Shown one piece after another: positions 9,670 to 17,100 of a stretch of DNA of 40,115 bases. Below the pieces are notes generated by a model. The model was given only the letters and a program-made list of their open reading frames with translations. It had not been told where the DNA came from and did no database searches. Both the position numbers and the translations under genes were made by a program. The stretch's first letter is position 1. The number at the start of each line of letters is the position of its first letter. Source of the DNA: Terriglobia bacterium (GTDB lineage Bacteria > Acidobacteriota > Terriglobia > JAIQFV01); the NCBI GenBank assembly GCA_020073085.1, contig JAIQFV010000032.1, positions 1-40,115 of the forward strand. The letters are read 5' to 3'.

Positions 9670-10185
9670 CTAATAGTGAACGAGGGAAGTGACTTCGATG
9701 CCTTCCAGTTTCTTTCGCCCACCGAGGAAATCGAGTTCAATGACAAAAGCGGCGCCAACCAGTTCCCCTTTGAGTTGCCGGATGAGGCGGGCGACTGCGG
9801 CGGCTGTTCCTCCGGTGGCCAGTACATCATCCAGCAGCAGGACGCGTTGTCCCGGGGTAATGGCATCCTTGTGAATTTCCAAAGAATCGGTGCCGTATTC
9901 CAGGTTGTAGGTGATGCTTTCGGTTTCGGCTGGGAGTTTGTGAGGTTTTCTCACCGGCACAAACCCGGCTCCCAGGGCAAAGGCCACGGTCGGGGCAAAA
10001 ATGAATCCGCGCGCCTCAATTCCACACACGAGATCGATCTTCTGCTCCCGAAAAATTTCCGTCAGGCCGTCAATCACCCGTCGAAAACCCCGGGCGTCCT
10101 TCAGCAGGGTTGTAATATCGTAGAAAAGGATCCCCTTCTTGGGAAAATCGGGGACCTCGCGAATCAGTTTCTTCACTGTCTCCAT
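9670..10185 (-). CDS. apt: adenine phosphoribosyltransferase
   Basis: This encodes 171 residues and starts at the ATG at 10185 ([15 protein letters not shown]), which is preceded by GGGAGGG at good spacing; an in-frame ATG 21 bp earlier has no ribosome site. The enzyme salvages adenine with PRPP to AMP in the cytoplasm. The family N-terminus [18 protein letters not shown], the GIEARGFIF loop and the PRPP-binding motif [13 protein letters not shown] (115-127) are all present, and the length is typical. Its ribosome site lies within the last codons of acyP, seven bases upstream, so the two are likely translationally linked. Confidence 0.96.
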   Translation of the reverse strand: METVKKLIREVPDFPKKGILFYDITTLLKDARGFRRVIDGLTEIFREQKIDLVCGIEARGFIFAPTVAFALGAGFVPVRKPHKLPAETESITYNLEYGTDSLEIHKDAITPGQRVLLLDDVLATGGTAAAVARLIRQLKGELVGAAFVIELDFLGGRKKLEGIEVTSLVHY

Positions 10186-10192
10186 GACCGGG

Positions 10193-10486
10193 CTACCCTC
10201 CCTCAATATGAAATAACGTGTAATCCGGGTCCACAGGGGCGGTACTGTCGTCCACGTGGGTGACCCGGGCCATGCGGGGGCCTTCGAGAAGCTTCTCCTT
10301 CAGCTGCTCGAGTTGTGCGATGTTTCCAATGGCGTAGACTTCCACGTCGCCATCGGGGAGATTCCTCACATAGCCTTTCAGCTGAAGTTGGCCGGCGGAG
10401 TGGTAAACAAAATAGCGGTATCCAACGCCCTGGACACGACCCGAGATTCGAAAGCGCCGGGCTATGGGTTTGGACGGGACGCTCAT
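10193..10486 (-). CDS. acyP: acylphosphatase
   Basis: This encodes 97 residues from the ATG at 10486; a TTG five codons upstream (10501) is an alternative start. The catalytic Arg sits in the signature GRVQGVGYR (R24) and the catalytic Asn in [12 protein letters not shown] (N42), with a standard ferredoxin-like fold length. The enzyme hydrolyses carboxyl-phosphate bonds such as acetyl-phosphate or 1,3-bisphosphoglycerate. It lies between surE and apt on the same strand, seven bases ahead of apt. The TTG alternative would overlap the stop of a small upstream ORF as TTGA. Confidence 0.95.
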   Translation of the reverse strand: MSVPSKPIARRFRISGRVQGVGYRYFVYHSAGQLQLKGYVRNLPDGDVEVYAIGNIAQLEQLKEKLLEGPRMARVTHVDDSTAPVDPDYTLFHIEGG

Positions 10487-10497
10487 GCGAAACGCTT

Positions 10498-10665
10498 TCA
10501 AGAGGGGAACCGGGTGGAACGGGACGACGCCTCCATGGTCATCAAAAGATCTTCCTGCCGGGTGCGCACAGAGTGAGCCTCACCGTGTGCCAGTCCAAGT
10601 CGGGCAATCTCAGCGAGTAAGGAGTGAATGGCTAAAACTTCAGGGACGAGAGGCGCTTCAACCAC
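10498..10665 (-). CDS. possible 55-residue ORF between surE and acyP
   Basis: A GTG-initiated ORF overlaps the end of surE by 34 bp and ends in TGA at 10498. The product begins VVEAPLVPEVLAIHSLLAEI and is Leu/Ala/Glu/Arg-rich and helical, with no internal stop across the whole surE-acyP gap. An AGAGAAG stretch lies just before the GTG. Its stop would overlap the alternative TTG start of acyP by four bases, a geometry typical of coupled genes. I do not recognise the product, and it may be a chance ORF. Confidence 0.3.
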   Translation of the reverse strand: MVEAPLVPEVLAIHSLLAEIARLGLAHGEAHSVRTRQEDLLMTMEASSRSTRFPS

Positions 10666-11432
10666 CCGCGCTTCTCTGACTTGATCTCTTCCGTGAGTTC
10701 CTGCTGCCAGGAGGACAGGGACTTCAACGCCGGAAAGTCCGTCCGATCCAGGTGCAAGGGAGTAATCGATATCGATCCGGCCTCGATGGCGGCAAAGTCA
10801 GATCCCGAGTCTCCGTGATTGGGAGCGGGCGGCTCCTGCAACCAGAAATACTTCCGACCGCGAGGATCCTTGCTCTCGAGCAGGACATTCTTGTTGCGTT
10901 TCTTGCCCTGCCGCGTGAATTCGACCGCACCGGTCCAATTCCGCGGGACATTCACATTGAGAAGGACGTCTTCGGGAAGTCCCTTTTCCAGAATCTTCTC
11001 CGCAAGCTTCGCGGCAAATTCGGCGCCGGGTTTGAAATTCAGATCGCTTCGTGCCGCCAGCGAAACGGCAATCGATGGAATCCCGTTGAAGGTCCCTTCC
11101 AGGGCCCCGGCGACCGTGCCGGAATAAGAGATATCATCACCCAGATTGGGTCCCTTGTTGATCCCGGAAATAATGAGATGGGGAGGGGTCTCGAGGATGG
11201 TCCGCAGGGCCAGAATGATGCAGTCAGCCGGGGTTCCCTCCACGGTGTATTCATTGTTGCAGAGGGAGGTATAGCGCAAAGGGGAAAGCAAGCTAATAGA
11301 CTGAGAGACAGCGCTCATTTCGCGGTCAGGGGCGACCACGATAACATCACCGATCGATGCCACCGCATCCCGCAGGGCCCGCAATCCCTCAGAATGAAAG
11401 CCATCATCATTGGTGAGCAGAATTCTTGCCAA
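10632..11432 (-). CDS. surE: 5'/3'-nucleotidase SurE
   Basis: This encodes 266 residues with a TTG start (MARILLTNDDG), since no ATG is available and the upstream frame offers no better start. SurE is a metal-dependent phosphatase acting on nucleoside monophosphates. The metal ligands N8, D9 and D10 in TNDDG are present, as are the APDREMSAVSQSIS loop and the SGINKGPNLGDDISYSGTV block. The C-terminal extension (KRGWLKRLSSLKF) is basic. The tRNA-Pro pair lies upstream, and acyP and apt lie downstream on the same strand. Confidence 0.95.
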   Translation of the reverse strand: MARILLTNDDGFHSEGLRALRDAVASIGDVIVVAPDREMSAVSQSISLLSPLRYTSLCNNEYTVEGTPADCIILALRTILETPPHLIISGINKGPNLGDDISYSGTVAGALEGTFNGIPSIAVSLAARSDLNFKPGAEFAAKLAEKILEKGLPEDVLLNVNVPRNWTGAVEFTRQGKKRNKNVLLESKDPRGRKYFWLQEPPAPNHGDSGSDFAAIEAGSISITPLHLDRTDFPALKSLSSWQQELTEEIKSEKRGWLKRLSSLKF

Positions 11433-11617
11433 CTTATTTATTGATCCTCAGGCTTGAAAATCGATCCGCGCCGAATGAGGAGGGGAAAATCCTCTCCCCG
11501 CTTCATTCGACGGGAAAGGCGGCGCGGGGCTGACGTTTGATCGTCAGCCCCCCTGAATTTTTAATCGAGCTCGATGGAAACAAGGTGTCGGGTGGGGGGC
11601 AATCCTTAGAAATGAAA

Positions 11618-11694
11618 TGGTCGGGGCGATCCGATTTGAACGGACGACCACTCGCACCCCAAGCGAGTGCGCTACCAGGCTGCGCCACGCCCCG
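11618..11694 (-). tRNA. tRNA-Pro (anticodon GGG)
   Basis: This 77-nt tRNA has a seven-base acceptor stem CGGGGCG/CGCCCCG, an encoded CCA end, D-arm bases GCGCAGCCTGGTAGCGC, anticodon stem CTCGC/GCGAG with loop TTGGGGT (anticodon GGG), and a T-loop TTCAAAT. It reads proline CCC and CCU codons. A second tRNA-Pro lies 48 bp upstream on the same strand, so both probably come from one precursor. Confidence 0.96.
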
Positions 11695-11742
11695 ACATGT
11701 CCACTTTACTCCAATTCTTCTTCCACCCCTTTACACAAAACA

Positions 11743-11819
<77 letters not shown>

Positions 11820-11894
11820 GATTCCACGACATCCCAATGCGGGTCAAGGGTCGCACAGAGAAACGCTTGACCCTGGGTGCGACCCGCGAATCTA

Positions 11895-12293
11895 TCACCT
11901 TTTATTTAACAATGTCAAGATTGACTCCAGCTCGGTCCTCACCCGCTGCAACATCTGTTCCCCTTCGTTGGATCGAAACAGGGGCAGCGTCTTTCCGTGG
12001 CTGCGCGAGCCGGGATCGTCCCCCGGGTCCTTGCTCCCGTTATGCCGCGCCATTCGCTTCCGGGCGCCCTCGATCGTGAATCCATCCTCGTACAAAAGGC
12101 GTTTTATTTCCAAGACCTTTTCCACGTCCTTCTTCCGGTAGACGCGCCATCCGCCGCGGTTCTTTTCCGGGGCAAGCGTCTTGAACTCCGATTCCCAGAA
12201 TCGAAGGACATAAGGTTCCACCCCCACCAGCTTGGCCACTTCGCTGATCCGGAAGAACAGTTTTTCGGGAATTCCTCTTGAAAGTTTCTTCAT
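11895..12293 (-). CDS. MerR-family HTH transcriptional regulator
   Basis: This encodes 132 residues. An N-terminal winged-helix domain (about 12-82) carries FFRISEVAKLVGVEPYVLRFW, the wing RGGWRVYRKKDVE and IKRLLYEDGFTIEGARKRM. This is the form of MerR regulator with no obvious effector domain. The last 25 residues form a short Leu-rich helix suited to dimerisation, and there are no metal-binding cysteines. The ligand and targets cannot be read from sequence. It is monocistronic between the tRNA pair and the REP-like array, and its ribosome site is weak. Confidence 0.9.
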   Translation of the reverse strand: MKKLSRGIPEKLFFRISEVAKLVGVEPYVLRFWESEFKTLAPEKNRGGWRVYRKKDVEKVLEIKRLLYEDGFTIEGARKRMARHNGSKDPGDDPGSRSHGKTLPLFRSNEGEQMLQRVRTELESILTLLNKR

Positions 12294-12429
12294 AACCCAA
12301 GCGAAGTGAAGGTAAGCTGCGACCAGAATCCGCGCCCGTCTTTGAGTTCCCTGCTCGTTGGAAGCAGAACCCCTCCAATCTAAAATTTTACCACCCTGAC
12401 AGCGCTTTCAAAAGGTGAAAAAAGAACCC

Positions 12430-12614
12430 GTAGTAACGACTTCAGTCGTTCCGTGAGTCAGTAGTAACGACTTCAGTCGTTCCGTGAATCATGTAGTAAC
12501 GACTTCAGTCGTTCCGTGAATCATGTAGTAACGACTTCAGTCGTTCCGTGAATCATGTAGTAACGACTGAAGCCGCTCTTTCATTCGGGGGGTAACGACT
12601 GAAGTCGTTACTAC
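12430..12614. repeat. REP-like palindromic tandem array
   Basis: The near-palindrome AACGACTTCAGTCGTT occurs four times in direct tandem, in units of 31-32 bp starting at 12430, 12461, 12493 and 12525, separated by CCGTGARTCAT-type spacer. A degenerate copy begins at 12557 and an inverted copy ends the array at 12594-12614, overlapping the der stop codon. The whole array can fold into a series of hairpins in the der transcript. Confidence 0.9.
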
Positions 12615-13990
12615 TTCTTCATCCGCTGCTTGATGCGGATCGGCGTTCCGAGAAAGCCAAAATGTTCGCGGAACCGGTTGATGAGAAATCGTTCGAACCC
12701 AAAGTGGAATTTGCTCGGCCGGTTCGTGAACAGCACAAAGGTCGGAGGTGCGACACTGGTTTGAGTGGCGTAAAGGATCTTCGACCGGGAGGAGACCGGA
12801 ACGGTCGCCCGGCTGAAGTCGATGGAATTCACAAAGCGGTTCAACTCTGCCGTCGGAATCCGTCGCTCGCGTTCTCCGGCCATACCTTTCACGCAGTTCA
12901 GAAGGTTCGTGACGCGCTGTCCGGTGAGTGCGGAGATAAAAAGGATGGGCGCATAGTCCAGGTACTTCGCCCTCTGTCGCACCTTTTCCTCGAACTGCTG
13001 GGTCGAATCGGCAGTCTTCTTGACCAGGTCCCATTTGTTCACCGCCAGGATGACGGATTTTCCGGCCTCGTGAGCGTAGCCCGCGATGGTGGCGTCGAGT
13101 GCCGTGACGCCTTCCACTGCGTCAATGAGTAAGACCGCGACGTCGGCCTGTTCCAAATGCTTGCGTGCCAGCACGACGCTCAGTCTCTCCGCGAGGAGTT
13201 TGGTCTTCCCTTTCCGCCGAATACCGGCCGTGTCGATGATTCGAAAGCGGGTGCCCTCACGTTCGATGACCGCATCGACGCTGTCCCGGGTCGTGCCGGC
13301 AATCGGCGTCACAATGGATCGCTCCTTGCCACAGAGCGTGTTCAATAGGGTGGACTTGCCCACATTGGGACGCCCGATGATGGCGACCCGAATTTCGCCG
13401 GGACGCCGTCGAAGAAGCCTTCCTTCATTGATCCCTTCCTCCTCTTCTCCGGAAGATCCATCCTGAACAGGTCGAATACTTGATTTTCCAAACTCGGCGC
13501 GCGCAAAGATGACATCGAGCATCTCCGCAATATTCAGGTTGTGCTCCGCGGAAACAAAGAAGACGGGCTCAACCCCCAACCGGTGGAATTCGCCCGATTC
13601 CCCCACCTGTCGAGGCGAATCGACCTTGTTAACGACGAGCGCCAGCGGTCTTCCAGTGCGGCGCAGAAGGCGGGCGAGTTCCTCGTCGAGCGGGACCAGA
13701 CCATCGCGAGAATTGACTACCAGCAGGATCTGCGTGGCATCTCGGATGGCGATTTGAGCCTGCTTCAGGATGCTCTGGGCGATGAGATCTTCATCACGCG
13801 GGATGATTCCCCCGGTATCCACCACTTCGGCACGGATGCCCAGCCACTCGCACTCCCCATAGATTCGATCGCGCGTGATCCCCGGTTCGTCAGTGACGAT
13901 GGAACGCCGCTGGCCGACCAGACGGTTGAACAGCGTGGATTTCCCGACATTCGGCCGACCGACAATCACGATGAGTGGGAGTTTGGGCAT
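12611..13990 (-). CDS. der: ribosome-assembly GTPase Der (EngA)
   Basis: This encodes 459 residues from the ATG at 13990 (MPKLPLIVIV). Two tandem GTPase domains are seen: the first P-loop GRPNVGKST at 11-19 with DTGG and NKVD (121-124), and the second P-loop GRPNVGKST at 206-214 with DTAG and NKWD. An acidic linker (about 178-190) joins them, and a C-terminal KH-like domain ends in a basic tail. Der is essential for 50S subunit maturation. Two oddities flank it. Directly upstream of the ATG is a heptad-repeat tract with no Shine-Dalgarno, and the stop codon lies inside an inverted REP-like copy. The protein itself looks intact. Confidence 0.96.
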   Translation of the reverse strand: MPKLPLIVIVGRPNVGKSTLFNRLVGQRRSIVTDEPGITRDRIYGECEWLGIRAEVVDTGGIIPRDEDLIAQSILKQAQIAIRDATQILLVVNSRDGLVPLDEELARLLRRTGRPLALVVNKVDSPRQVGESGEFHRLGVEPVFFVSAEHNLNIAEMLDVIFARAEFGKSSIRPVQDGSSGEEEEGINEGRLLRRRPGEIRVAIIGRPNVGKSTLLNTLCGKERSIVTPIAGTTRDSVDAVIEREGTRFRIIDTAGIRRKGKTKLLAERLSVVLARKHLEQADVAVLLIDAVEGVTALDATIAGYAHEAGKSVILAVNKWDLVKKTADSTQQFEEKVRQRAKYLDYAPILFISALTGQRVTNLLNCVKGMAGERERRIPTAELNRFVNSIDFSRATVPVSSRSKILYATQTSVAPPTFVLFTNRPSKFHFGFERFLINRFREHFGFLGTPIRIKQRMKK

Positions 13991-13996
13991 ATGAAT

Positions 13997-14311
13997 CAAG
14001 TCCAAAGTTCAAAGTCCAAAGTTCAAAGTTCAAAGTTCAAAGTCCAAGGTCCAAGGTCCAAGGTTCAAAGTCCAAAGTCCAAAGTCCAAAGTTCAAAGTC
14101 CAAAGTCCAAAGTTCCAAGGTCCAAGTCCTGCACAGCCCATATTTCAGAATCTTTGCTTAAACTCTCTGGTTTGCCACTTCTGACTTCCGACTTCTGACT
14201 TCTGACTTCCGACCTCTGGTCTCCGGCCTGGCTTCCGGCTTCTGACTTCTGCTTCCTCCCACTGGCAACTGGGAACTGGCAACTGAGAACTGACAACTGA
14301 GAACTGACAAC
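13997..14311. repeat. composite heptad-repeat element, copy A
   Basis: Three modules of 7-bp periodic sequence are seen: AAAGTCC/AAAGTTC units (13997-14130), a 43-bp non-repetitive core (14133-14175), TTCTGAC/TTCCGAC units (about 14178-14255), and AACTGAC/AACTGAG units (about 14262-14311). The same modular order and the identical core recur in inverse orientation near 19.5-19.8 kb. The element fills most of the divergent der/dinG intergenic region, and I see no gene in it. Confidence 0.9.
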
Positions 14312-14391
14312 TTCTTTTCCCTAACAGCTTTGAACTTATTCGCCGCCGCCGGATCTGTCAAGGTGAGCTTTTGTGCCTGAAGGAGGACCGA

Positions 14392-14419
14392 TTGACTTGC
14401 TCCCAGAGTTCGCTATAGT
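14392..14419 (+). promoter_or_regulatory. sigma-70-like promoter for the DinG-family gene
   Basis: A -35 box TTGACT (14392-14397) is separated by 16 bp from a -10 box TATAGT (14414-14419); each matches consensus at five of six positions. Transcription would begin about 25 bp before the helicase ATG, giving a short leader. It lies just outside the repeat element. Confidence 0.55.
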
Positions 14420-14449
14420 CTGGTCTGTTCCTTTTGCCGATGGAAGGCG

Positions 14450-16474
14450 ATGATCGATCAACTCTCCCACTTTGGACCTCGCGGAAAGATCTCCACGCTC
14501 CATCCCCAATTTGAGTTCCGCCCCGGACAGCTTCAGATGGCAGAGGCCGTTTCGAGCGCGATGGCGCACCAACGCCATCTGATCGTCGAAGCCGGAACGG
14601 GAACGGGAAAGACCCTGGCGTATCTCGTTCCCGCGTTTCAAAGTGGGAAACGGGTGGTCGTTTCCACCGCCACCAAGAACCTCCAGGAACAGCTCTTCTT
14701 CAAGGATATTCCCTTTGTGGAGAAACTCTTTCCGGGGAAGTTCAAGGCCTGTCTCGTCAAAGGGCGGTCGAACTACCTTTGCCTCAAGAAATTCACCGAG
14801 GCACAATCCCTGCCCGTATTCGAGTCCATGGAAGAAGTGAAGGCCTTCCACGGCCTGGAGACGTGGGCGAAGATCACTGAGACGGGAGACCGCGCGGAAC
14901 TCGAGGATCTCCCGGAGGATTCCCCGTTGTGGCCCCGCCTGGATGCCCGTGCCGAGGATTGTCTCGGGCAAAAATGCTCCGATTACGAGCGGTGTTTCGT
15001 CGTGCGCATGCGGGAGCGGGCACGGGAGTCGGATCTCATCATTGCCAATCACCACCTCGTCTTCGCGGACCTGGCGGTCCGGGAGAGTGACTTTGGCGCG
15101 GTCCTCCCGGAGTATGAGGTCCTCGTCCTGGATGAAGCGCACGCCGTCGAAAACATCGCCACCCAGTACTTCGGAATCCAGATTTCCAACTACCGTCTCG
15201 ATGAACTGATCCGCGACGCGAGGGCCGCCTTGAAGAAACATGAGATTCGGAGCGAGGAAATCAACGAGGCCCTCAACCAGTTGGCGGTTCGGGGCACGGG
15301 GTTTTTTGGAGTGTTGGCACGGCCTGAAGGTCGCTACGAATTGCTATCGATACTTCCGCGACTTGAACAATGGGAAGAGAGTTTCCAGTCGTTGTCATCT
15401 TCTCTGCGGGGCCTTGAGACCCGTCTGGAAAAACTCCCCGAAAAACCGGAGGTCTTCTTCGGGCTGGTCCGCCGTTGCCGGATGATATCGGCCGACCTGG
15501 AGTTCCTGGTCCAGCACGATTCCCGCGACTATGTATACTGGCTGGAGTGCCGCGGGAGCGGCCGCCGTCGGCCGCATCCCGGCCAGGACCGCCCGGCCCG
15601 TTTCGGCATCTTTCTTCAAGCGTCCCCGATTCACGTCGCCGGCCTGCTAAAGGAGAAATTGTTCGACCGCGTCGACACTGCCATTTTGACTTCGGCGACG
15701 CTCTCGGTGGATGGGCGATTCGATTTTATTCGATCCCGTCTGGGACTGGATGAGAGCGGGGATGCGGCTCGAATCCGGGAGGTGATGTGCGCGTCCCATT
15801 TTGATCACGAGCAACAGGCCATTCTCTTTGTTCCCACCGACCTGCCGGAGGCCGGATCCGTTCACTATACCTCGCGCTCCGTCGAATTGATCGCCCACCT
15901 TCTCGAACTGACTCAGGGTCACGCCTTCATCCTGTTTACCTCCCTCCGTCAAATGGAGAAGTCCTTCCGCGAGTTGAAGAAACAGGTGGATTATCCTGTG
16001 TTTCTCCAGGGAGAGGCTGGCAGGACGGCTTTGCTGAACAAGTTCCGAAGGACAAAGCATGCCGTCCTTTGTGCCACGGCAAGCTTTTGGCACGGCGTGG
16101 ACGTGGTAGGAGAGCAATTAAGCTGTGTTATAATAGACAAGCTTCCGTTCGCCGTGCCGGACGATCCCATCGTCAAGGCCCGAACTGAAGCCTTGGAAGC
16201 TGCAGGGCACAGTGGTTTTCTGGAGTACCAGGTTCCCGAAGCCATCATCCAGCTCAAGCAGGGCTTGGGACGGCTCATCCGTTCGACTCGTGATTATGGA
16301 CTCCTGGCCGTGCTGGATGACCGTGTCATCCGCAAGAACTATGGCCGTTTGTTCCTTTCCAGTCTGCCGAACTACCATGTGACACGCGACCTTGGGGAAG
16401 TCCGCCAGTTCCTGGAGAGGCATCGCAGTGCCCGCCGCGGAACCCGTCCACCGGACGGGCCCGGATCGGTTTGA
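14450..16474 (+). CDS. dinG: DinG/XPD-like Fe-S ATP-dependent DNA helicase
   Basis: This encodes 674 residues. Walker A is EAGTGTGKT (47-55) and the DEAH box is at 228-231. Between them are four cysteines (C111, C171, C176, C182) spaced as in the iron-sulfur domain of XPD/DinG helicases, which move 5' to 3' and resolve R-loops, D-loops or G-quadruplexes. Helicase domain 2 shows TSATLSVDG, FTSLRQMEKSF, ATASFWHGVD and QGLGRLIRSTRDYG (motif VI). There is no N-terminal exonuclease domain, so it resembles E. coli DinG/YoaA rather than the exonuclease-fused type. The insert near residues 365-385 is Arg-rich. The start is supported by the nearby promoter, although GGAAGG lies unusually close to the ATG. 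Confidence 0.93.
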   Translation: MIDQLSHFGPRGKISTLHPQFEFRPGQLQMAEAVSSAMAHQRHLIVEAGTGTGKTLAYLVPAFQSGKRVVVSTATKNLQEQLFFKDIPFVEKLFPGKFKACLVKGRSNYLCLKKFTEAQSLPVFESMEEVKAFHGLETWAKITETGDRAELEDLPEDSPLWPRLDARAEDCLGQKCSDYERCFVVRMRERARESDLIIANHHLVFADLAVRESDFGAVLPEYEVLVLDEAHAVENIATQYFGIQISNYRLDELIRDARAALKKHEIRSEEINEALNQLAVRGTGFFGVLARPEGRYELLSILPRLEQWEESFQSLSSSLRGLETRLEKLPEKPEVFFGLVRRCRMISADLEFLVQHDSRDYVYWLECRGSGRRRPHPGQDRPARFGIFLQASPIHVAGLLKEKLFDRVDTAILTSATLSVDGRFDFIRSRLGLDESGDAARIREVMCASHFDHEQQAILFVPTDLPEAGSVHYTSRSVELIAHLLELTQGHAFILFTSLRQMEKSFRELKKQVDYPVFLQGEAGRTALLNKFRRTKHAVLCATASFWHGVDVVGEQLSCVIIDKLPFAVPDDPIVKARTEALEAAGHSGFLEYQVPEAIIQLKQGLGRLIRSTRDYGLLAVLDDRVIRKNYGRLFLSSLPNYHVTRDLGEVRQFLERHRSARRGTRPPDGPGSV

Positions 16475-16486
16475 GAAAAGAGGCGG

Positions 16487-16900
16487 GTGAGGCCGTGGAG
16501 TGCGGCTCAAGAGGTGGTAGACCCGGACGCAACGTTGAGTCCGAATGAATCTATGGGTAATTCGCAAAAGAGTCTGGCGGTCGCTGAAGATAGCTCGGGC
16601 TATCCTGATTGTCGACGGGAGTTCTACGACGCCTTCGAGCGGGTCATGGAACTGGGGACGAGGCCCGAGACCCATATCCGTATCGTCACCCCGGTGATTG
16701 GCTTGAGGAAATGGGAGATTGTGCGACGGGGCATCGAGTTGGAAGCCCCATTGCATCTGACATGGTCATGTTACAAGAACAGCGTGGAGGCGTGCGGGGA
16801 GTGCGACAGTTGCGCCTTGCGGCTGCGGGGATTTCAGCAGGCGGGGGTGGAGGATCCCATCCCCTACATACGGAGGCCAGCCTTCGCCGCGCGAGCCTGA
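16487..16900 (+). pseudogene. queC: 5'-truncated queC (7-cyano-7-deazaguanine synthase) remnant
   Basis: From residue 37 ([15 protein letters not shown]) the ORF matches the C-terminal half of QueC, including [21 protein letters not shown] and the zinc site [19 protein letters not shown] (C95, C103, C106, C109), ending with the family terminus VEDPIPY. The N-terminal half, with the PP-loop SGGxDS that binds ATP, is absent, and the 36 residues before the match look unrelated. Only 12 bp separate the ORF from the helicase stop, so the missing part cannot lie just upstream. Without the PP-loop it cannot catalyse the ATP-dependent nitrile formation of queuosine synthesis. It is most likely a pseudogene, unless the 5' half is encoded elsewhere. 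No other queuosine gene is in the window. Confidence 0.8.
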
Positions 16901-17100
16901 TCCCGCTTCACCGCATGACCCGACGCTTGGTGTGGCGTAAGAGGATCCTGGATCAATCGGTTTTGATGATAGGGGGTTTCATTTTAATTCTTTTGAAATA
17001 GAACAAAACGCTGCAACGTTGTACGATTTTATAAAATTTTGCGTCAGGTCGATGATGATTCAGCTCCCAGTGGAGAATGCATCGGCCCGTGGAGGAATTC

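Noticed and set aside
12430-12560. Possible CRISPR array
   Set aside because: Unit spacing of 31-32 bp looks CRISPR-like, but there are no unique spacers: the whole unit is repeated, and the repeat is a REP-type palindrome.
14336-15241. 301-codon minus-strand ORF opposite the helicase
   Set aside because: It overlaps the helicase N-terminus, including Walker A, and its own promoter region; composition is not protein-like.
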